Below are positions 5,571 to 6,059 of a DNA stretch of 6,059 bases, in pieces. Within the stretch, counting starts at the first letter, position 1, and each line of letters opens with the position of its first letter. Below the pieces are notes generated by a model. That model was not told where the DNA came from, did not search any database, and was given only the letters and a program-made list of their open reading frames with translations. The position numbers and the translations under genes are program-made. The DNA is from Methylobacter sp. (GTDB lineage Bacteria > Pseudomonadota > Gammaproteobacteria > Methylococcales > Methylomonadaceae): contig PMJA01000335.1 of assembly GCA_003158415.1 (NCBI GenBank), forward strand, positions 1 through 6,059. Reading direction: 5' to 3'.

Positions 5571-6056
5571 ATGGCCGATAAAAAGTCCCAAAAAAATAAA
5601 ACTCAGCAAAATGCAACCATAGCCGTCAATCGTCAGGCCAAGCATGAGTATTTTATTGAAGAGCGCTTTGAGGCGGGGATAGTGTTGGAAGGCTGGGAAG
5701 TTAAAAGTCTGCGGGAAGGCCGGGTGCAGCTCAAAGAAAGTTATGTGGTGCTAAAGCGCGGCGAAGCCTGGTTGTCGGGCGCGCATATATCTGCGCTGTT
5801 GTCGGCGTCCACGCATATCAAGCCGGATGCTATCCGCGCCAAGAAATTATTACTGAACCGCCATGAACTTAATAAGCTGATCGGCTCGGTAGAGCGCAAA
5901 GGTTACACGTTGATTCCGCTGTCCATGTACTGGAAAAACGGCCGGGCTAAGCTGGAAATCGGCCTGGCCAAGGGCAAGCAATTGCACGACAAGCGCGCGG
6001 CCTCGAAAGACCGCGATTGGCAGCGGGAAAAAGGCCGGATTTTGAAGAAGGGTTAA
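5571..6056 (+). CDS. smpB: SsrA-binding protein SmpB
   Basis: A 161-residue RNA-binding partner of tmRNA in trans-translation. It delivers tmRNA to stalled ribosomes and mimics the codon-anticodon part of tRNA. It aligns with E. coli SmpB from memory: [22 protein letters not shown] (15-36), GWEVKSLR (41-48), KLLLNRHEL (92-100), [19 protein letters not shown] (118-136), HDKR (139-142), and the C-terminal tail [14 protein letters not shown] that fills the mRNA channel. The Lys-rich N-terminus is normal, and nothing appears missing. It is complete, stopping three bases before the window end, so any terminator or tmRNA gene further right is not visible. It is divergent from the symporter-ratA-rnfH operon, the same orientation relative to ratA as in E. 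coli, where the two are adjacent without a symporter between. Confidence 0.98.
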   Translation: MADKKSQKNKTQQNATIAVNRQAKHEYFIEERFEAGIVLEGWEVKSLREGRVQLKESYVVLKRGEAWLSGAHISALLSASTHIKPDAIRAKKLLLNRHELNKLIGSVERKGYTLIPLSMYWKNGRAKLEIGLAKGKQLHDKRAASKDRDWQREKGRILKKG

Positions 6057-6059
6057 TTT

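Overview
The window looks like chromosomal DNA of a gammaproteobacterium. The right half (about 3400-6056) carries a conserved gammaproteobacterial block: smpB on the + strand, and divergently on the - strand a neurotransmitter:sodium symporter (NSS/SNF) gene, ratA and rnfH, packed with 1-nt and 8-nt overlaps. A GGTAGGGTGGGCAC-type palindromic repeat near 750-805 resembles one I recall as dispersed in Methylococcales (methanotroph) genomes. That lineage is a guess; Gammaproteobacteria is well supported.

Layout from left to right. 30-637 (-) is a two-gene toxin-antitoxin operon: an AbrB/MazE-type antitoxin overlapping by ATGA a Doc-type Fic-fold toxin with the motif HAFVDGNKR. 650-874 is gene-free; it holds the TA promoter with two adjacent palindromes, the dispersed-type repeat, and a hairpin just after the next gene. 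875-2851 (-) is a 658-residue exported DUF4105-type protein with a GH...NCVT pair that fits a circularly permuted papain/NlpC-P60-like fold. 2915-3358 (-) is an unrecognised 147-residue outer-membrane-type lipoprotein. 3398-5475 (-) is the symporter-ratA-rnfH operon, and 5571-6056 (+) is smpB.

The symporter gene is broken by one missing base at about 4800/4801, immediately before TM6. Everything else in it is intact, so the lesion is either very recent or a sequence error. rnfH is followed by the lipoprotein gene and not by bamE, the usual next gene in many gammaproteobacteria. The left part (TA, DUF4105, lipoprotein) is visibly more AT-rich than the smpB-side block and looks like an accessory stretch attached to a housekeeping locus.

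The least-described parts are the lipoprotein/DUF4105 pair, which may form an envelope module and has a terminator-like hairpin spanning the second gene's start codon, and a perfect 14-bp inverted repeat followed by T6 inside ratA, shaped like an intrinsic terminator for antisense (+ strand) transcription. I see no mobile element, CRISPR array, tRNA or rRNA.
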